The position numbers were made by a program, and so were the translations under genes. Positions 1 through 11,570 of a DNA stretch of 64,000 bases are shown here, piece by piece. The notes below the pieces were generated by a model, which had not been told where the DNA came from, did not search any database, and saw nothing but the letters and a program-made list of their open reading frames with translations. Source of the DNA: Timema cristinae (lineage: Eukaryota; Arthropoda; Insecta; Phasmatodea; Timematidae); the NCBI GenBank assembly GCA_039000515.1, contig JBCFYV010002255.1, positions 21,497,963 to 21,561,962 on the forward strand, written 5' to 3'. Each line of letters starts with the position of its first letter. Position 1 is the stretch's first letter.

Positions 1-183
1 TGATTTTTCTGCAAGACCTGTACGGTAGCTAGCGCCATCTACGGTTTCTGTGATCCATCTGTTCTTGTTGGCGCGGAAGGATACTTTGGTCGGTTGAGAA
101 GCCACGCCACGCCTTTCACCCTCCCTCCCACTATCCCATAAAATAGGTTATAGACATGCACTCGACAGGGTCAAGGGCCCTAA
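1..183 (+). repeat. Repeat I, right-end copy, cut by window start
   Basis: It matches the right part of the repeat at 3778-3966 almost base for base: gcaagacctg, gtagctagcgccatctacgg, cttgttggcgcggaaggata, a 'gaagccacgcca' block and an ending near 'aagggccctaa'. No coding potential is seen. It is probably the end of a non-autonomous element. Confidence 0.75.
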
Positions 184-199
184 TTCAAATCTCACACAC

Positions 200-437
200 T
201 TCCATGACCACCTGGTCAACGACGTAAGTCTTGGAATGTATACTATACTGCAGAGGGCGAAGGGAGATCGGGATTCGAGTCCCAGTCGGGTATACTGAGA
301 GAAGTGTTTTATATGGGGTTTTTCCATTAAAATGCTGCTACACTTCATCTGAAAACAACCATCCACAACCCAATTTAGCATACTTAGTAGTTTTGCGTCC
401 AGCCCGAACGGATATTAAGACGTGGTGCTTAAAATAA
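200..437 (+). mobile_element. SINE family A, diverged
   Basis: The B-box-like segment gggattcgagtcccagtcgg is followed by the family body and a decayed tail (gcccgaacggatattaagacgtggtgctt). The tRNA-like 5' part is eroded. The short open frames on both strands here are SINE-derived. Confidence 0.75.
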
Positions 438-590
438 AAAATAATTCAAAATCTTAAACCAGTTATGTCGCAAATTACGGCCCTGTGATATTTATAAAGT
501 TTACGTTAAATACCCCCGATACAAAAAAAAACCCACTTTGATCAATAGTGATAATAAATGAAACATTATGGTGATCCTTTGTCTTTTTTT

Positions 591-845
591 TTAGCAACGC
601 GTTCTGTTATACCCGTTCTGGTTATACGTCTATGTTCTAATTACAAAAATGTGCTAGGGATTAGAAAGGCTTAATTTTAGATGAAGTGTGCCCAAACTTG
701 CATGGAGGGAGAGTGGAAAACCATTTAGAAAAAAACACGCTCAGTACAACCAACCAGGATTAAATCCTCATCTCCTCGTCTTCAGCTGTCTGGTCTTATA
801 CGAAAGTAGCGTGGTAATACTACGCGGCCACCGAACCAGGTTAAC
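591..845 (-). mobile_element. SINE family A, diverged
   Basis: Read on the minus strand: tRNA-like head (ggtggccgcgtagt), body and tail. On the plus strand the tail reads ttagcaacgcgttctg then tacccgttctggttatacg, and the body has ggagggagagtggaaaacca. The 61-codon frame inside is not a gene. Confidence 0.8.
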
Positions 846-1059
846 CCTTGTTGGTTATCTTCTTGACCCCTGATAACTAAAAAAAAAAACTAATGTCCTT
901 AAAAGTATTGTTTTTTTTCCTTTTATTGATTTTTTAATTTTTTATTTAAGCCACGCGTTCATCCTGTTCGGAGATTTCTTATACCACCTCCCTACTTCCA
1001 TTAGAAGGATACGGAGATGAGATACGCCTTGATTCTAGTATCAGCTTCCCCTAACACTT

Positions 1060-1320
1060 TGGTGGCGGTAGCTAAGGGGATGGTATTGGAAGGGAGGGAG
1101 TGTGGGCCCAGCAAAGAGGGTCAAACCAGATCGAGGAAAAGGGGGGGGGGGGCAGAAAATGACGGGGAAAGACTTGATGAGACTAGGGAATGAGTTTGAG
1201 GGAGAGGGGGGGAGGAAACGAACAATTTGATAAAGAGGTTGGGAACACAGCTACGAGATTGGTCTTGAGGGAAGAAAGGATGGGGGATGCATCGACACAA
1301 TACCGAGAGAGGACCGAAAA
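1060..1320. other. GC-richer purine-rich island
   Basis: A strongly purine-biased plus strand with a run of 13 G at 1141-1153 and further GGGAGG and GAGGGGGGG blocks, set in AT-rich surroundings. It matches none of the repeat families here. It could be regulatory DNA or simple drift, and may form triplex or G-rich structure. No reading frame is supported. Confidence 0.4.
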
Positions 1321-1837
1321 AAAAAAATTCATTCTTCTCCGTACACTTTGTACAAATAAAATATAAACCCTAATACAACGGTAAGGTTTATTTAGTTAGG
1401 TTCTTTTAGCATGAATTCTCACCACTGACTGTTTCTTGTAAAATATTTTTTTTTAAATACATTAATTCCAGGAAAATTTTATAGGTAATGATTTTAATTA
1501 TTCATAACAATTATAAACTTAAATCTCAAAATTTAAAATAAGCATTTATGTTTGAAATACTTTTTTATTACGTTTTGTTTTGACATTTTATAATGAATTA
1601 CAACTCTGTCATAGTAATTCATCATTGAAGATTATATTATAGGTGATATAAACACGATACTTTGAATGTTTTTCAAATTATAATTAGTAATATATGAGTA
1701 CTTATTAATATATGTAATCACACTTTAACTTGGTCTAGTCGGGATGGTTTTCCATATGTGGCTTTCAGTGATTTTTCCACACTGTCGATACAACTTAGGA
1801 ATTATAATGTGCATTGGCTGAACAAAAATGTTCGCCA
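1321..1837. other. AT-rich DNA, no feature seen
   Basis: Unique-looking AT-rich sequence without usable open frames, recognisable repeats or RNA genes. Confidence 0.5.
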
Positions 1838-1849
1838 TACACGTAACTA

Positions 1850-2012
1850 TATTATTATTATTATTATTATTATTATTTACCAACACGTCTTACTACCCGT
1901 TCGGGTTGTACGCACTTATGCTAGTGTGAAATGGTAGGTTGATTGTGAGATGAAATGGAGGACCTACAGTTTAAGGTGGGATTCGAACCACGGTGGAGGC
2001 CTGGAAATCCAC
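1850..2012 (-). mobile_element. SINE family B, 5'-truncated, 12-bp TSD
   Basis: The 3' half of family B inserted on the minus strand. The (AAT)n tail appears as (TTA)n at 1852-1876, then the shared tail and the body with tcgaaccacggtgga. It is flanked by the direct repeat tacacgtaacta at 1838-1849 and 2013-2024, which fixes both ends. A 5'-truncated copy with TSD fits target-primed reverse transcription. Confidence 0.93.
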
Positions 2013-2024
2013 TACACGTAACTA

Positions 2025-2658
2025 AATGGAATTTGGATATTATTACTTTGTAGATTTCAGTTGGTCTTTGGTCAACAATCGTTTATAGTATCGTGTTTAT
2101 CTTGTGTATTAGTTACAATATACTACACAGTAGAAAATCATCTCCATTGTTTACATTCGCTAGATTAATTAATTTATTTATTGAGTTATATTGATCAATA
2201 ATTATGCAAATCAGCCACCTTATCTCTGTCCGTAGTGAATCTGCCTACTTTTTAATGTTTCCTGGATTCTATACATGGCAAGATAAAAAATGTATCATAG
2301 CAAAATTGCGTTTGCTCTCTTTAATAAAAAGAACATCTTTAAGGCCTTGAGTATGTATGGCTTATGTGTTTATTATGAACTAGAATTTTCCTGCGGTTTT
2401 TCTCGCATCAAAAAATACATCAACACATTGGACAACTTCAAATGCTATAAAAGAATGAAACTTTTTCGGCAACAATGTTTTATGTGCGTACGAAGATTCA
2501 TTATAAACATGGACTCACCCTCATTCTCTCCTCCTTACAGCCCCCCCCCTCCCCCATTCTGCTATATCACTTGCCCTCTTCTGTACCCCCGAGGGTCCCA
2601 ATACTAGCTACAATGAATGTTCACTGCTTATATCTGTTTTGTTTTATTGACATTTCTT
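2025..2658. other. AT-rich DNA with a short pyrimidine tract
   Basis: No supported gene. A CT-rich stretch near 2517-2560 creates two overlapping frames of 105 and 128 codons rich in Pro and Ser. I take these as low-complexity artefacts. Confidence 0.5.
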
Positions 2659-2671
2659 CAATCGTTTATGA

Positions 2672-2973
2672 TCAGGTGACCTGGTGGTCTAGGGGTAAAG
2701 TGTCGGGCTTCAATGCTGGCGACCGGGGTTCAATCCTCGGTCCCGGCAAAGATTTATCTGATTACCAAACCCTTCCTTCACCTCTGACAAGACGTGTATT
2801 AATCACAACTTGTGAATGTGTGGAATGCCAGGTCTCCACCGTGGTTCGGATTCCACGTTAAAATGTAGGTCCTTCATTTCATCTCACAATCACCCTACCA
2901 TTACACATTAGTGTAAGTGCGTATAACCCGAACGGGTAGTAAGACGTGGTTCAATAATAATAATAATAATAAA
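2672..2973 (+). mobile_element. SINE family B, full length, 13-bp TSD
   Basis: The complete element: tRNA-like head with A box (tggtctaggggtaaagtg) and B box (ggggttcaatcctcgg), the family body, the shared tail (cgtataacccgaacgggtag) and (AAT)n. It is bounded by caatcgtttatga at 2659-2671 and 2974-2986. Relative to the copies at 34.7 and 36.0 kb it carries a small extra stretch near 2793-2808 inside the 'gacaagac...cttgtgaatg' segment. Confidence 0.96.
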
Positions 2974-3194
2974 CAATCGTTTATGAGATAAATTTACTAT
3001 AGCCTTTCGAAAATATTTATTTATAAAAATAAAGACGCGTTATTATTGATAATGTAAAAAATAGTTTTCCGATACGAATTTTTAGCAAAATCATGAGAGA
3101 TATTAATAAAAATTCTGACAAAAATCAGTCATCAGTAAATTACTAATAAGTGAATGTGTGTGTATAAAAAGATGGCTACAATAATGATTTATTG

Positions 3195-3345
3195 ATGGAG
3201 GTTTTTACCAAATGGTTTTACACTCTCCCTCCACGCAAATGCAGGTGAACTTCCTCTAGATTCAACTTTACTAATCCCTAGCTCATGAGCGTAATTAGTA
3301 CATATATGTAAAACCTAAACAGGTAGTAAGACGCGGTGCTAAAAA
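3195..3345 (+). mobile_element. SINE family A, 5'-truncated
   Basis: Body and tail only: aaatggttttacactctccc, ccacgcaaatgcaggt, then the tail ending gtagtaagacgcggtgct and A-rich sequence. The head is absent. Confidence 0.85.
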
Positions 3346-3431
3346 AAACAAGAAATAAATAAAAACACACTTCAGGTCAAACTATCTGGAAACACGATAT
3401 TTTAACGATGAAGTGCATAATTCTTACTTAC

Positions 3432-3966
3432 TAAGGCGATTACCCCTTTTCATTTGGCGTGGAAATGCAGAGCCATGATAACACACGGTTATCTTTAAGA
3501 ATTTTTATTGTTTTACAATTTTTTTCGGAAACGGTTTGTTCAAGAATAGAAGCATGTTGACTAAGTCATAATTTTTATATACACATCTCCTCTATAATTT
3601 TAACAGTGATTAAATATTAATAATTTTTACATTTTTCCATACAAAATTGTTGGCTTCATAAAAAAAAAAAAAAATGTAGCGATTAATAAACATCAACACC
3701 CCTTCTAAGATAATGTGTTAAACATATTACTAGAACAATTTCACTCGTTCTCGAGAAAACTGATATTTCCAAACGTATGATTATTCCGCAAGACCTGTCC
3801 GGTAGCTAGCGCCATCTACGGTTTCCATGATCCGTCTGTTCTTGTTGGCGCGGAAGGATATTCTGGTCGGTTGTGAAGCCACGCCAAATCTTTCCCCCTC
3901 CCACCCACCAACCCACAAAAATATAGATTTTGGACTTACCCTCAACAAGGGCCAAGGGCCTTAAAA
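3432..3966 (+). repeat. Repeat I, longest copy
   Basis: The left edge is taaggcgattacccc...catttggcgtggaaatgc and the right part duplicates positions 1-183. An inverted copy lies at 35266-35698, sharing both the left edge and the 'ccggtagctagcgccatct' block. The left block catttggcgtgg is roughly complementary to ccacgccaaatc near the right end, so degenerate terminal inverted repeats are possible. There is no coding sequence. I infer a non-autonomous DNA transposon. Confidence 0.7.
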
Positions 3967-4702
3967 TATAGGCCATTTAGATGCGTACACTGAACACAGA
4001 GCTAAGCGAGTGGGCTATTCTTGTAACGCCTCAAATTTTTGTTCCAGGCTGTGACAATTCAAAGGGCAAACGTAAACTAAAAGAGCGCATACGCACCAAG
4101 GAAGAGGCAATGCTTATCATTCTTTCTTGTTCGCCTTTATTTCAACCAAAAGTCTAAAGCTGCGTCCAGACTAACGAGTCGAGCCTTGCACATCGTGAGC
4201 CGAACCTCAACATTCGTGGGAGATATATTTTGCTTCATAAAGCTATGTACTTAGGTGGATGGCACTCGCAATGAACAAGAACAAATTAAAATTGGCTGTT
4301 GTGACATAATTTATTCACATCTTGCCAAATATATATTATATATAATATATATATATATGGACAGACGATGGTGGCAAACTCAAATGTACTTAAGGCGAGC
4401 GGAATATATTTTAAATAGTTTGCTACACTAACATGGATTTCAAGAAATTAGTGGTCAATACATAAACTTAACTCGAATTACACCAAGTTATTAAGCATAT
4501 AATTATGTTGATTAGGCCAAAAGTGAAAAAAAAAGTTCATGTTTAAGAGAATCCATAAGTGTGCAGGAAAGATTCGCAATAACATTACGTTTTTTAACAA
4601 CCGGTGACTTTATACCAGTTTGAAATACCTATATAAGTTCTCTAGATCAGAGTATATATATAATTAATAAATTATATGATAGTTAATATTATGGGGTAGA
4701 AA
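3967..4702. other. AT-rich DNA with a TA-rich stretch
   Basis: No gene seen. A TA-dinucleotide tract lies at about 4330-4356. The rest is unclassified. Confidence 0.5.
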
Positions 4703-4883
4703 TGAGGAAGAAGCATTTTAGAGGTAATCTACGCGTATTTGCATGGAAAGAGAGAGAGGAAACCATATAGTAAAAACCACCCTCTATAGACCTGACCGGG
4801 ATTTAAACCTTGATCACCGCCCTGAGCACGCTAGTCTAACACAAGGTTGACGCTTTAGAACACTACGCCACTGAAGTGGGCTG
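4703..4883 (-). mobile_element. SINE family A, 3' tail missing
   Basis: Minus-strand head and body. On plus: tttgcatggaaagagagagag, then the B box complement accgggatttaaaccttgatc, then acgccactgaagtggg. The conserved 3' tail is absent, so this copy is decayed or cut. Confidence 0.75.
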
Positions 4884-5239
4884 GGACATATTTACCCACA
4901 AAATCAGTCTATTCTTTGTTACACCTCTCTCCCCAGAGGCAGTTTCAAACTTAATCTAAGTGTGCAACAAACTTTCTAAGAAAAAGTAGTACCATCAGTG
5001 TACAGACAAATACCTATTTATAGAAATATAGGTTAGAAAACTAAAGTTAAAAAATAGGGAATTGCTAAGATTTTTTAGAGGATGGTGTTATTCCTCAATA
5101 CATGATCGTTAATGATTGATATATCTGTAGGTCAGATGACTTGTATAAATATATAAAAATACCACTGTTTTTAAAATTTCTTATAGTTGTCAGATAATAC
5201 TCTTCTAATGAAAATTGGATATCTGGTTTGAAGCATGCT

Positions 5240-5500
5240 GCACCAACTCACGCCAGCCTCCAACCCCCCATACTCCCCCCCCCCCCCCACAGTTTCTTCC
5301 CTTTTCCCCCTTCTCATGACTCTCCTTGTATGGGATGTGTAATGACGAATGACGTCATACTATCAAGGAACGCGGTGGTAGATGTATTGGGACAAGACAG
5401 AGGAAGCCGTTTCTGATGAGTTGTGTCGGGTGAGGGGATGTGGAGGAAGTTATGGAATGGAAGGGGTGGGGAGGGGTAAAGGGGAGCGTTGGTTTAAGTG
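5240..5500. promoter_or_regulatory. GC-richer island with a CRE-like TGACGTCA
   Basis: A poly-C run (5274-5290), pyrimidine blocks and a later G-rich block surround a full palindromic TGACGTCA at 5350-5357, the binding site of CREB/ATF-type bZIP factors. Two short frames here (62 and 95 codons) have no recognisable domain. A regulatory role is inferred only from the motif and composition. Confidence 0.35.
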
Positions 5501-5894
5501 CACATCAAGTGCTTACATCACGATGGCGACTGCGCTCTATCGGTTGAATAAAAAAAAATCAGTTGACATCATAGCGAAACCCGTTGACCATAAAACCATT
5601 ACGGAAGACAGAGCTCGTAAATCATGCGCGCGGAGGGGTAATACAGTATTTTACCCTGCGAGTATTTAAATCAGGGCTTTTCATTGTTTCATTGTTTCAT
5701 CACGTCCACTTGACTCAAGGGTTGTGTGGATGACGTCTACAGGTTTATAAGAACTTGGTTCGAATCCAAATAGTGTTTAAAATAATGTAGTTTACAAACT
5801 GTGGTGCGCACATCTTCAGGAGGTACTCGATGTACTATTGATTTTTACACAAAAGTTTTTAATGACTGCAAGTTAAATAATTAAATTAATTACA
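5501..5894. other. No feature seen
   Basis: Mixed-composition sequence, a little CpG-richer up to 5660. No supported gene or repeat-family match. Confidence 0.4.
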
Positions 5895-6115
5895 CCCAGT
5901 GATGCATGATTTAAGACGCTACTCTTGTGCTGGATTATACTACCGAAGGTGGGGAATCAGGATTCGATCCCAGTCGTGTGCACTTGGTTTTCCCTAAATG
6001 GTTTTAAACTCCAACCCCACGAAAATGTGGGTGCACGTCCTCTAAGTTAAACCTGCCTAACCCTAGCACATGAATGTAATTAGCACATAGGCGTAAAACC
6101 CGAACGGCGATGGAA
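5895..6115 (+). mobile_element. SINE family A, tail eroded
   Basis: A head remnant, B box region caggattcgatcccagtcg, body ccacgaaaatgtgggtgcac and tail up to cccgaacggcg, after which the terminal 'gcggtgctaa' is lost. Confidence 0.8.
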
Positions 6116-6349
6116 AAAACAAAACAAAAAAACGCATATTTTTTTGTCATGTCAAGGGGCTTTTAAATGACTTTATTTTCCCTTTGTCACGACTTTGTTT
6201 AGCTTACCAATAAAGCTCTATACAAGTTTAAGCTACCATTTATACTTTGACAGAGAGAAGGTTTTTTACCCCCTTTTCGTGTGTGTGTGAAGAGTTCTAA
6301 ACGAGGCTACTCTTCTCATAGTTATTAATTAACAACCCGGAGACCTGCT

Positions 6350-6592
6350 TCGGTGACCGCATGATCTAACGTGCTACTATCGTGCTAAACTAGACTGCCG
6401 AAGAAGGGGAGATTGGGGTTTGATTCTGGTCGAGTGCAATGAGTTTTTTTTTACCTAAATGATTTTTCCACTCTCCCTATACGCAAATGCGGGTGCACTT
6501 CCTCTCGGTTAAACCTTCCTCATCCCTAACTCATTAAAGTAATTAAAACATAGGCGTATAATCTGAACGGGTAGTAAGACGCGGTGCTAAAA
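6350..6592 (+). mobile_element. SINE family A (subfamily A1)
   Basis: The full element from cctgcttcggtgaccgcatg through the B box (ttggggtttgattctggtcg) to the tail gtagtaagacgcggtgctaa. The head type 'cggtggccgcgtggtctaac' defines subfamily A1. It sits 80 bp upstream of an A2 copy in the opposite orientation. Confidence 0.88.
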
Positions 6593-6671
6593 AATCTCAG
6601 CCCTGAGCTAGGTGTTATGTCTGTTCTAGATTTAAGTTAAGTTTATCGGTCATGTACCACTACTACTAATA

Positions 6672-6933
6672 ATAATAATAATATTATCACCGCGTCTTAC
6701 TACCCGTTCGGGTTATACGCTTTAAGTACTAATTACGCTAATGGATTAGGAATTGGGAAGGTCAAATTAGAGGAAGTGAACCCGCATTTGCGTGGAGGGA
6801 GAGTGGAAAACCATTTAGGAAAAACCACCCCCAGTTCACCCGACCGAGATTTGAACCTCGATCTCCTCATCCTCAGCAGTCGCGCTCAACACGTCTAGCG
6901 CGTTAGCCAACTACGCCACCGAGGCGGGTCATA
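6672..6933 (-). mobile_element. SINE family A (subfamily A2), 11-bp TSD
   Basis: Full length on the minus strand, flanked by tactactaata at 6661-6671 and 6934-6944. The A2 head (ggtggcgtagttggctaacg) differs from A1, and it carries the longer 'ttaagtactaattacgctaa' before the shared tail. It is well preserved, so probably young. Confidence 0.93.
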
Positions 6934-7091
6934 TACTACTAATAGGGCCTAAATAAAGGTGTGTTCAGTAGGTGTAAGTTTAAATACTTTTAAAGAAACT
7001 ACACTATGACATAGCTTATAAGATAGGGCCTCTAAGATTGTTTTTATATTGTCTACAACTCAGGATATTTGGTCTATGGTAGCTATCTTCC

Positions 7092-7210
7092 TGTCATGAT
7101 GTAGATTTGTCTATCTAGAATAGAAAACAAAGGAAAAGGTAATATTAAAATGCAAGTCGATGTTTCTCCGACAGAAATAGTAAAGTGAGTGTTGTTTGAA
7201 TACCGAACAA
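7092..7210 (+). repeat. Repeat K fragment
   Basis: It shares tctagaatagaaaacaaagg and aaaaggtaatattaaaatg with the longer K copies near 42.2 and 59.2 kb. No coding potential. Confidence 0.55.
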
Positions 7211-7324
7211 AAAAGGGAATGGTTAAAAACAAACAAATGTATTTTGCTCATCCTCCTTGCTTGTAGAAAAGTTGCCTGACTAAATAAGCAATTAAAAACC
7301 CGATTTGATTGTTCAGTATCTATA

Positions 7325-7745
7325 AAAAAGGATGATTCCTTCTCCCCCCTCCCCCACCTTCCCCTAAACAATATTTAATCTGAAGCTTAGACATACATTG
7401 AAGACCCCACATCACGCTAAACCTAATTTCACACACTCACTAATTTCCGTCCCTTATATTCCTACAAAAACCCTTGAATCCCCCCCATCCTTAAAATAAA
7501 ACACTATTAAAGGTCCATGGCACACGTGTTTATGACGTCATGGGAGAATATTATCAATACAATATTACATAACGCCATCAAAAGGGGAGAACTTATCGAG
7601 TCGTGTGAAAAACCAATGCTGATCAAATCCCCCCCCTTTTTCTATCCCCTACGCTTGTCTTTAATTTACCCATCAGGAAAACAGCTCTTCCTTTTGCCCT
7701 AAACCCCCCCCTCCCAAATCACTTTTACCCTCCTAAATGAGGATG
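7325..7745. promoter_or_regulatory. C-rich island with a CRE-like TGACGTCA
   Basis: Repeated C-runs (7347-7363, 7480-7486, 7630-7637, 7705-7714) surround an E-box-like CACGTG (7523-7528) and a full TGACGTCA (7533-7540), only 4 bp apart. This motif pair outside any repeat makes a regulatory element plausible but unproven. Confidence 0.35.
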
Positions 7746-7984
7746 AATTGAATTTATTAGGGGGGAAAGGGGTTGTCCATTGATTGATTAAGACTACTTG
7801 AATGTTTAGTAACATTGAATATTAAACAAACTGGATTACTCAAGTGTAATTATGAAGGGTTCCTCAAGTAATTACCATCACCTACGTTAGTATGTTGTTA
7901 ATTTTCATGCACTTATAATATTAGTATTGTCATTTTTCACTTTCTCATAGAATTAACATAATGGAATCGGTAAAATTTTCTATT

Positions 7985-8440
7985 TCAAGATTATGATGAA
8001 TTTTGAGGTTTTACCTGCCCCCCGAACTAAATAAAAGTTAGGTTTTACAATTCCGTATGTACTTTTTTCGTCGGTTTGTCTGTCTACATGTTTATTTGTC
8101 TTTTTCCCTGTGTTTGGAGATACAGCTGAAACGGTTATGTTTAGATGTATAAATCATTATTTCTATTTTAGCTCTAAAATTAGGGGTAGTTAGTTTGCTG
8201 TTGAATGATTTTGTAAAATTCTATATTAAAAAAAAACTAATGACTTTGCTATAAAATGATGTCTGTGGATTGTTTTACGAGATTAATAGCACCGTTTTCG
8301 TATTATTAAAGATAATTCAATTCAAGGGTAGTTTAGAGGTGACTAATTTTGAAAATTAAAAATTGTATGAAATGGCTATAATGATTTTATTCAAAATGTA
8401 TAGGACTTCAATGTGAGTTTTTTTTATATGCATTATTTAG
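7985..8440 (+). repeat. Repeat J, diverged copy
   Basis: The signature order gtcggtttgtctgtctacat ... gatacagctgaaacggtta ... aattcaagggtagtttagag matches repeat J copies at 38.9 and 59.9 kb. Old and degenerate, no frame. Confidence 0.55.
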
Positions 8441-8646
8441 AGCTGCAAATACCACTGTCACAACTTATTTTGATCACTCTTATATTTCTTAAAAATAATT
8501 TATTGTTCACATTTAACTGGAACTTTGATAGCATGTTTAGTTCCTTTATATATATATTATATAAAAATATAAAACAGTAACTAAAAACATTACGCTATAA
8601 AATTTTATAGGTAATATATCTTACATTTTCGATGAGATTCAAACAA

Positions 8647-8730
8647 GTCAGGATGGCCGAGCGGTCTAAGGCGCTGCGTTCAGGTCGCAGTCCACTACTG
8701 TGGGCGTGGGTTCGAATCCCACTTCTGACA
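8647..8730 (+). tRNA. tRNA-Leu, anticodon CAG
   Basis: This is a complete intron-less nuclear tRNA gene of 84 nt that delivers leucine to CUG codons. The acceptor stem GTCAGGA pairs with TTCTGAC (one G-T wobble), followed by discriminator A. The anticodon arm CTGCG-TTCAGGT-CGCAG places CAG at the anticodon. A long variable arm (TCCACTACTGTGGGC) marks it as class II. The T arm GTGGG-TTCGAAT-CCCAC is perfect. Internal promoter boxes are intact: A box TGGCCGAGCGG (8654-8664) and B box GGTTCGAATCC (8709-8719). A T-run follows immediately. No CCA is encoded, as expected for a eukaryote. From memory it closely matches the conserved metazoan tRNA-Leu-CAG. Unlike the tRNA-like SINE heads in this window it has no 3' tail or TSD. 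Confidence 0.98.
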
Positions 8731-8734
8731 TTTC

Positions 8735-8741
8735 TTTTTTT
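8735..8741 (+). terminator. RNA polymerase III terminator of tRNA-Leu
   Basis: A run of seven T on the coding strand starts 5 nt after the tRNA discriminator base, with a shorter TTT just before it. This is the standard pol III stop signal and supports the tRNA gene being active. Confidence 0.9.
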
Positions 8742-9654
8742 AATTTCTCATTTGCAGATTTTTATCATGACTTACACTAAAACTTCTAACAAATTCATAT
8801 TTTAGGTCTATCTAACAAATTTTAAAAGCTATGTTTCATTAATTTACTAGGAATTCATCAGCATACATCATTCCACGAAGAGCTTATTTTGTGTAAAAAA
8901 AAAAAAACAAATTTAATATAGCTAGTGCACATAAGGTGACACTTTACAGCCATAGTAGACTAAGCCCTAAGTATACAACCGGTCCTAGTTACTAAATAAA
9001 CATAGCTTATCCAAAGTAAATATTACGCTTTAATCAGAATGACACACTACCGCGAATAGGCAGTAAATTAATTACTCATTCTTCTCATATTAAATACAGT
9101 GATTTTTGTTTAAGAATGCCATCATGTTACTAAAGTTAACTATTGGCATATGTGCAAAAAATTTAAAGCAATAATTGTAAACATAACACAACCAAATTCT
9201 TTTTAATAACAGTTTGATATAGTTTTGAATGAGATCTATTTATGGATCCGTTCAAATATTAAAAAATAAACTATGTTTTCTTAAAAAAAACGACTGAACA
9301 TGTATACACAACCATAAAATGATTACCTTCACGAATATCTTTACCCTAATGTATGTGTCTGAGTTTATATCATGGTATATGTAGGTTAAATTTGATATTT
9401 TATCTATTAACCTGTTTCATCAAATGGGATGTAATGTGTAATAAACGTAACATTATTATTTTAATATAAATTAATTAAATTATGAATATATAAATCTAGT
9501 CCTTGATTGATTGTTTAATATTCACATGTTATTGTGGAGTGTAAATATTAATTATAAAAAAGTTGATAAACCAATTTATGAACTAATTTAGTGCGTTTAC
9601 TACCTGCCCGGGATATCAGTATGTATATTTACACCAACGTTGTAATAATGAGTA
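8742..9654. other. AT-rich DNA, no feature seen
   Basis: The downstream flank of the tRNA gene. Only short A/T runs; no frames, repeats or RNA structures recognised. Confidence 0.5.
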
Positions 9655-9832
9655 AGGTGGAATTTACAGGAAATATACCTACATTTTCATTCAAGGAGAG
9701 GAGAAAGCCATACAGGAAAAACTACCTTCAGTACACCCGGACGGAATTCGAACTCTTAACTTCCCGGTCAAGGCAAATCCAGACTGGATTAGTCTAACGC
9801 CTGAGCCCACGTGCCCACTGACGGAGGTTTTA
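9655..9832 (-). mobile_element. SINE family A-like, diverged
   Basis: The plus strand shows the body (aggagaggagaaagccatac, ggaaaaactaccttcagtac), the B box complement (cggaattcgaactcttaact) and a tRNA-like end (gcccacgtgcccactgacgg). The 3' tail is lost. The opposing frames of 68 and 63 codons are derived from it. Confidence 0.65.
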
Positions 9833-10494
9833 TTAAAAAAACAACATCTCGAGACATATAGGATATTCAATTCAGATCTCAATTACACTTATCTGACAGG
9901 TTGTCAATGTTTACTATAGCTACTGTCATCATGTCAAGTTGTCAATCATAAGCCAAGAGGTTGTATTATGCAGCTGTCACTTTAGAACAGTGGTTCGGGC
10001 CACCATCATCCCTCTTGGTTTCCATCAAATCATCCCAAATAACCTCTTCCCTATACAAAAAACATTATTCCGAATAGTGGTTTGATCAAAACTAAGGAGA
10101 AAAGAATAACACACAATTCAAAACAGTGTCGCTATTTTTCACACCAGTTAACATATCTGTCAGGATGGGTGGGCTTAGTGGTTTGGGAGTATAAACTTAT
10201 TGAGGTACACAGTGTGATGTAGTTGAATAAGTTAAGGTTAGAGTAATTTAGATAGGTCCTCGCTACTGTTGGCGTCTTCACATACAACTTTTAACTGTCC
10301 GCTTCCTAACCAGCCCCGTGGTGTAAAGGTCAGGGAACCTGGCTATAGAACATCGTTGAAATATTAAATTATATTTTGATTTAAAAAATAAAACTATAAT
10401 GAAAAGGCCGTTTATTGACCAGTTTCGAATGGCTTCAAAGTTAAGCATTGCAGCATTGCGCACAAATATTCGTTCTGTCATAATAGGGACATAC
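9833..10494. other. No gene seen; weak tRNA-like scrap
   Basis: AT-rich DNA. The piece near 10310-10345 (ccagccccgtggtgtaaagg) resembles a tRNA-like SINE head but is too short to classify. Confidence 0.4.
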
Positions 10495-10498
10495 TGTA

Positions 10499-10505
<7 letters not shown>

Positions 10506-10537
<32 letters not shown>

Positions 10538-10771
10538 TAGCACCACGTCTTACTACCCGTTCGGGTTATACGCTTAAATACTAATTACACTAATGGATTA
10601 GAAACTTGGGAAGGTTGAATTAAAGGAAGTGAACCCGCATTTACGTAGAGGGAGAGTGGAAAACCATTTAGGAAAAACTACCCCCAGTTCACCCGACCAA
10701 GATTCGAACCTCGATCTCCCCATCCTCAGCAGTCGAGCTCAACACGACAAGCGCGTTAGCCAACTACGCCA
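10506..10771 (-). mobile_element. SINE family A (subfamily A2), 11-bp TSD
   Basis: A full-length minus-strand insertion with a long (AAT)n tail read as (TTA)n at 10501-10537, the shared tail (tactacccgttcgggttata), the body and an A2 head. The TSD is tgtagttatta at 10495-10505 and 10772-10782. The overlapping 105-codon frame is SINE sequence read in the wrong sense. Confidence 0.94.
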
Positions 10772-10989
10772 TGTAGTTATTAACAAGAAACTATGTCACT
10801 TTTACCCACATCGTCACCGCGGAAAATTTCGAATAATCATTCAAATACGAATGCACTGCACACATTTCTGGCTTCTCGTAGTTGTTTTCTTTTCCCTTTT
10901 ACTCCCATACCTCCGGGAACCTGGAGCTGAGTTTAGCCAGCAATGATGGGCAATCTTAAAGAGTTCAGACACAGGTTTCTTGCGGCTAA

Positions 10990-11570
10990 AAGTTACCGCT
11001 CTTCTTTAAAATAAAACACGCAAACACCTGCCTCTCCCCCCTCTACCCTACCCAATCCGATTTCCTTAGAGAGAGAGAGAGAGAGAGAGAGGTCTTCCAC
11101 CGACGAGCCAACCCTTTCACCACGTAATAGTATGCAGAAATATACTCACCCTTCTTTTCCCCCTCTGTCTTCTCTCCCATGTCCTACAAGAGTAAGCACA
11201 CGATACACATTGCGTGATATGGCCCAAGAAGGAGGGATTGAGGGATGAGAGAAGGGTGGCGATAGAGGTAGAAGGGTTGAAGAGGGAGAAGAATAAGAGT
11301 GTGTGGCGGATTGGAGCAGTGAAGCTTGTCTTGTGTATTAATTAATATGAATTACCTTCATTAAGAAGCAAGGCATCCTTTCAAGCAGGGAGCTACGCAA
11401 ATTAAACGCGTAGAATCGGTGTGTTCGTTCAGGGAAAGGGGGGGGGGGTGTTTTTAGGGGTGAGGAGAGAGGGAAACAAGGGGTAGTTGGGGTTAGAAAC
11501 ATTATGGGATATGAATTCAAAACGCGCGCTTCAGGAATTGCGTACGTGTTTCGAAGGGTGGGTGAGTTAA
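10990..11570. other. Purine/pyrimidine-rich island with (GA)n
   Basis: It switches from CT-rich (11025-11200) to strongly purine-rich (11220-11320) and contains a (GA)n run at 11069-11092 and a G9 run near 11440. GC and CpG are above the local level, and no repeat family matches. Regulatory function is possible. The 60-codon minus frame is low complexity. Confidence 0.4.

Noticed and set aside
2290..2861. Overlapping 105- and 128-codon frames
   Set aside because: Proline/serine content comes from a CT tract and the second frame ends inside a SINE B copy.
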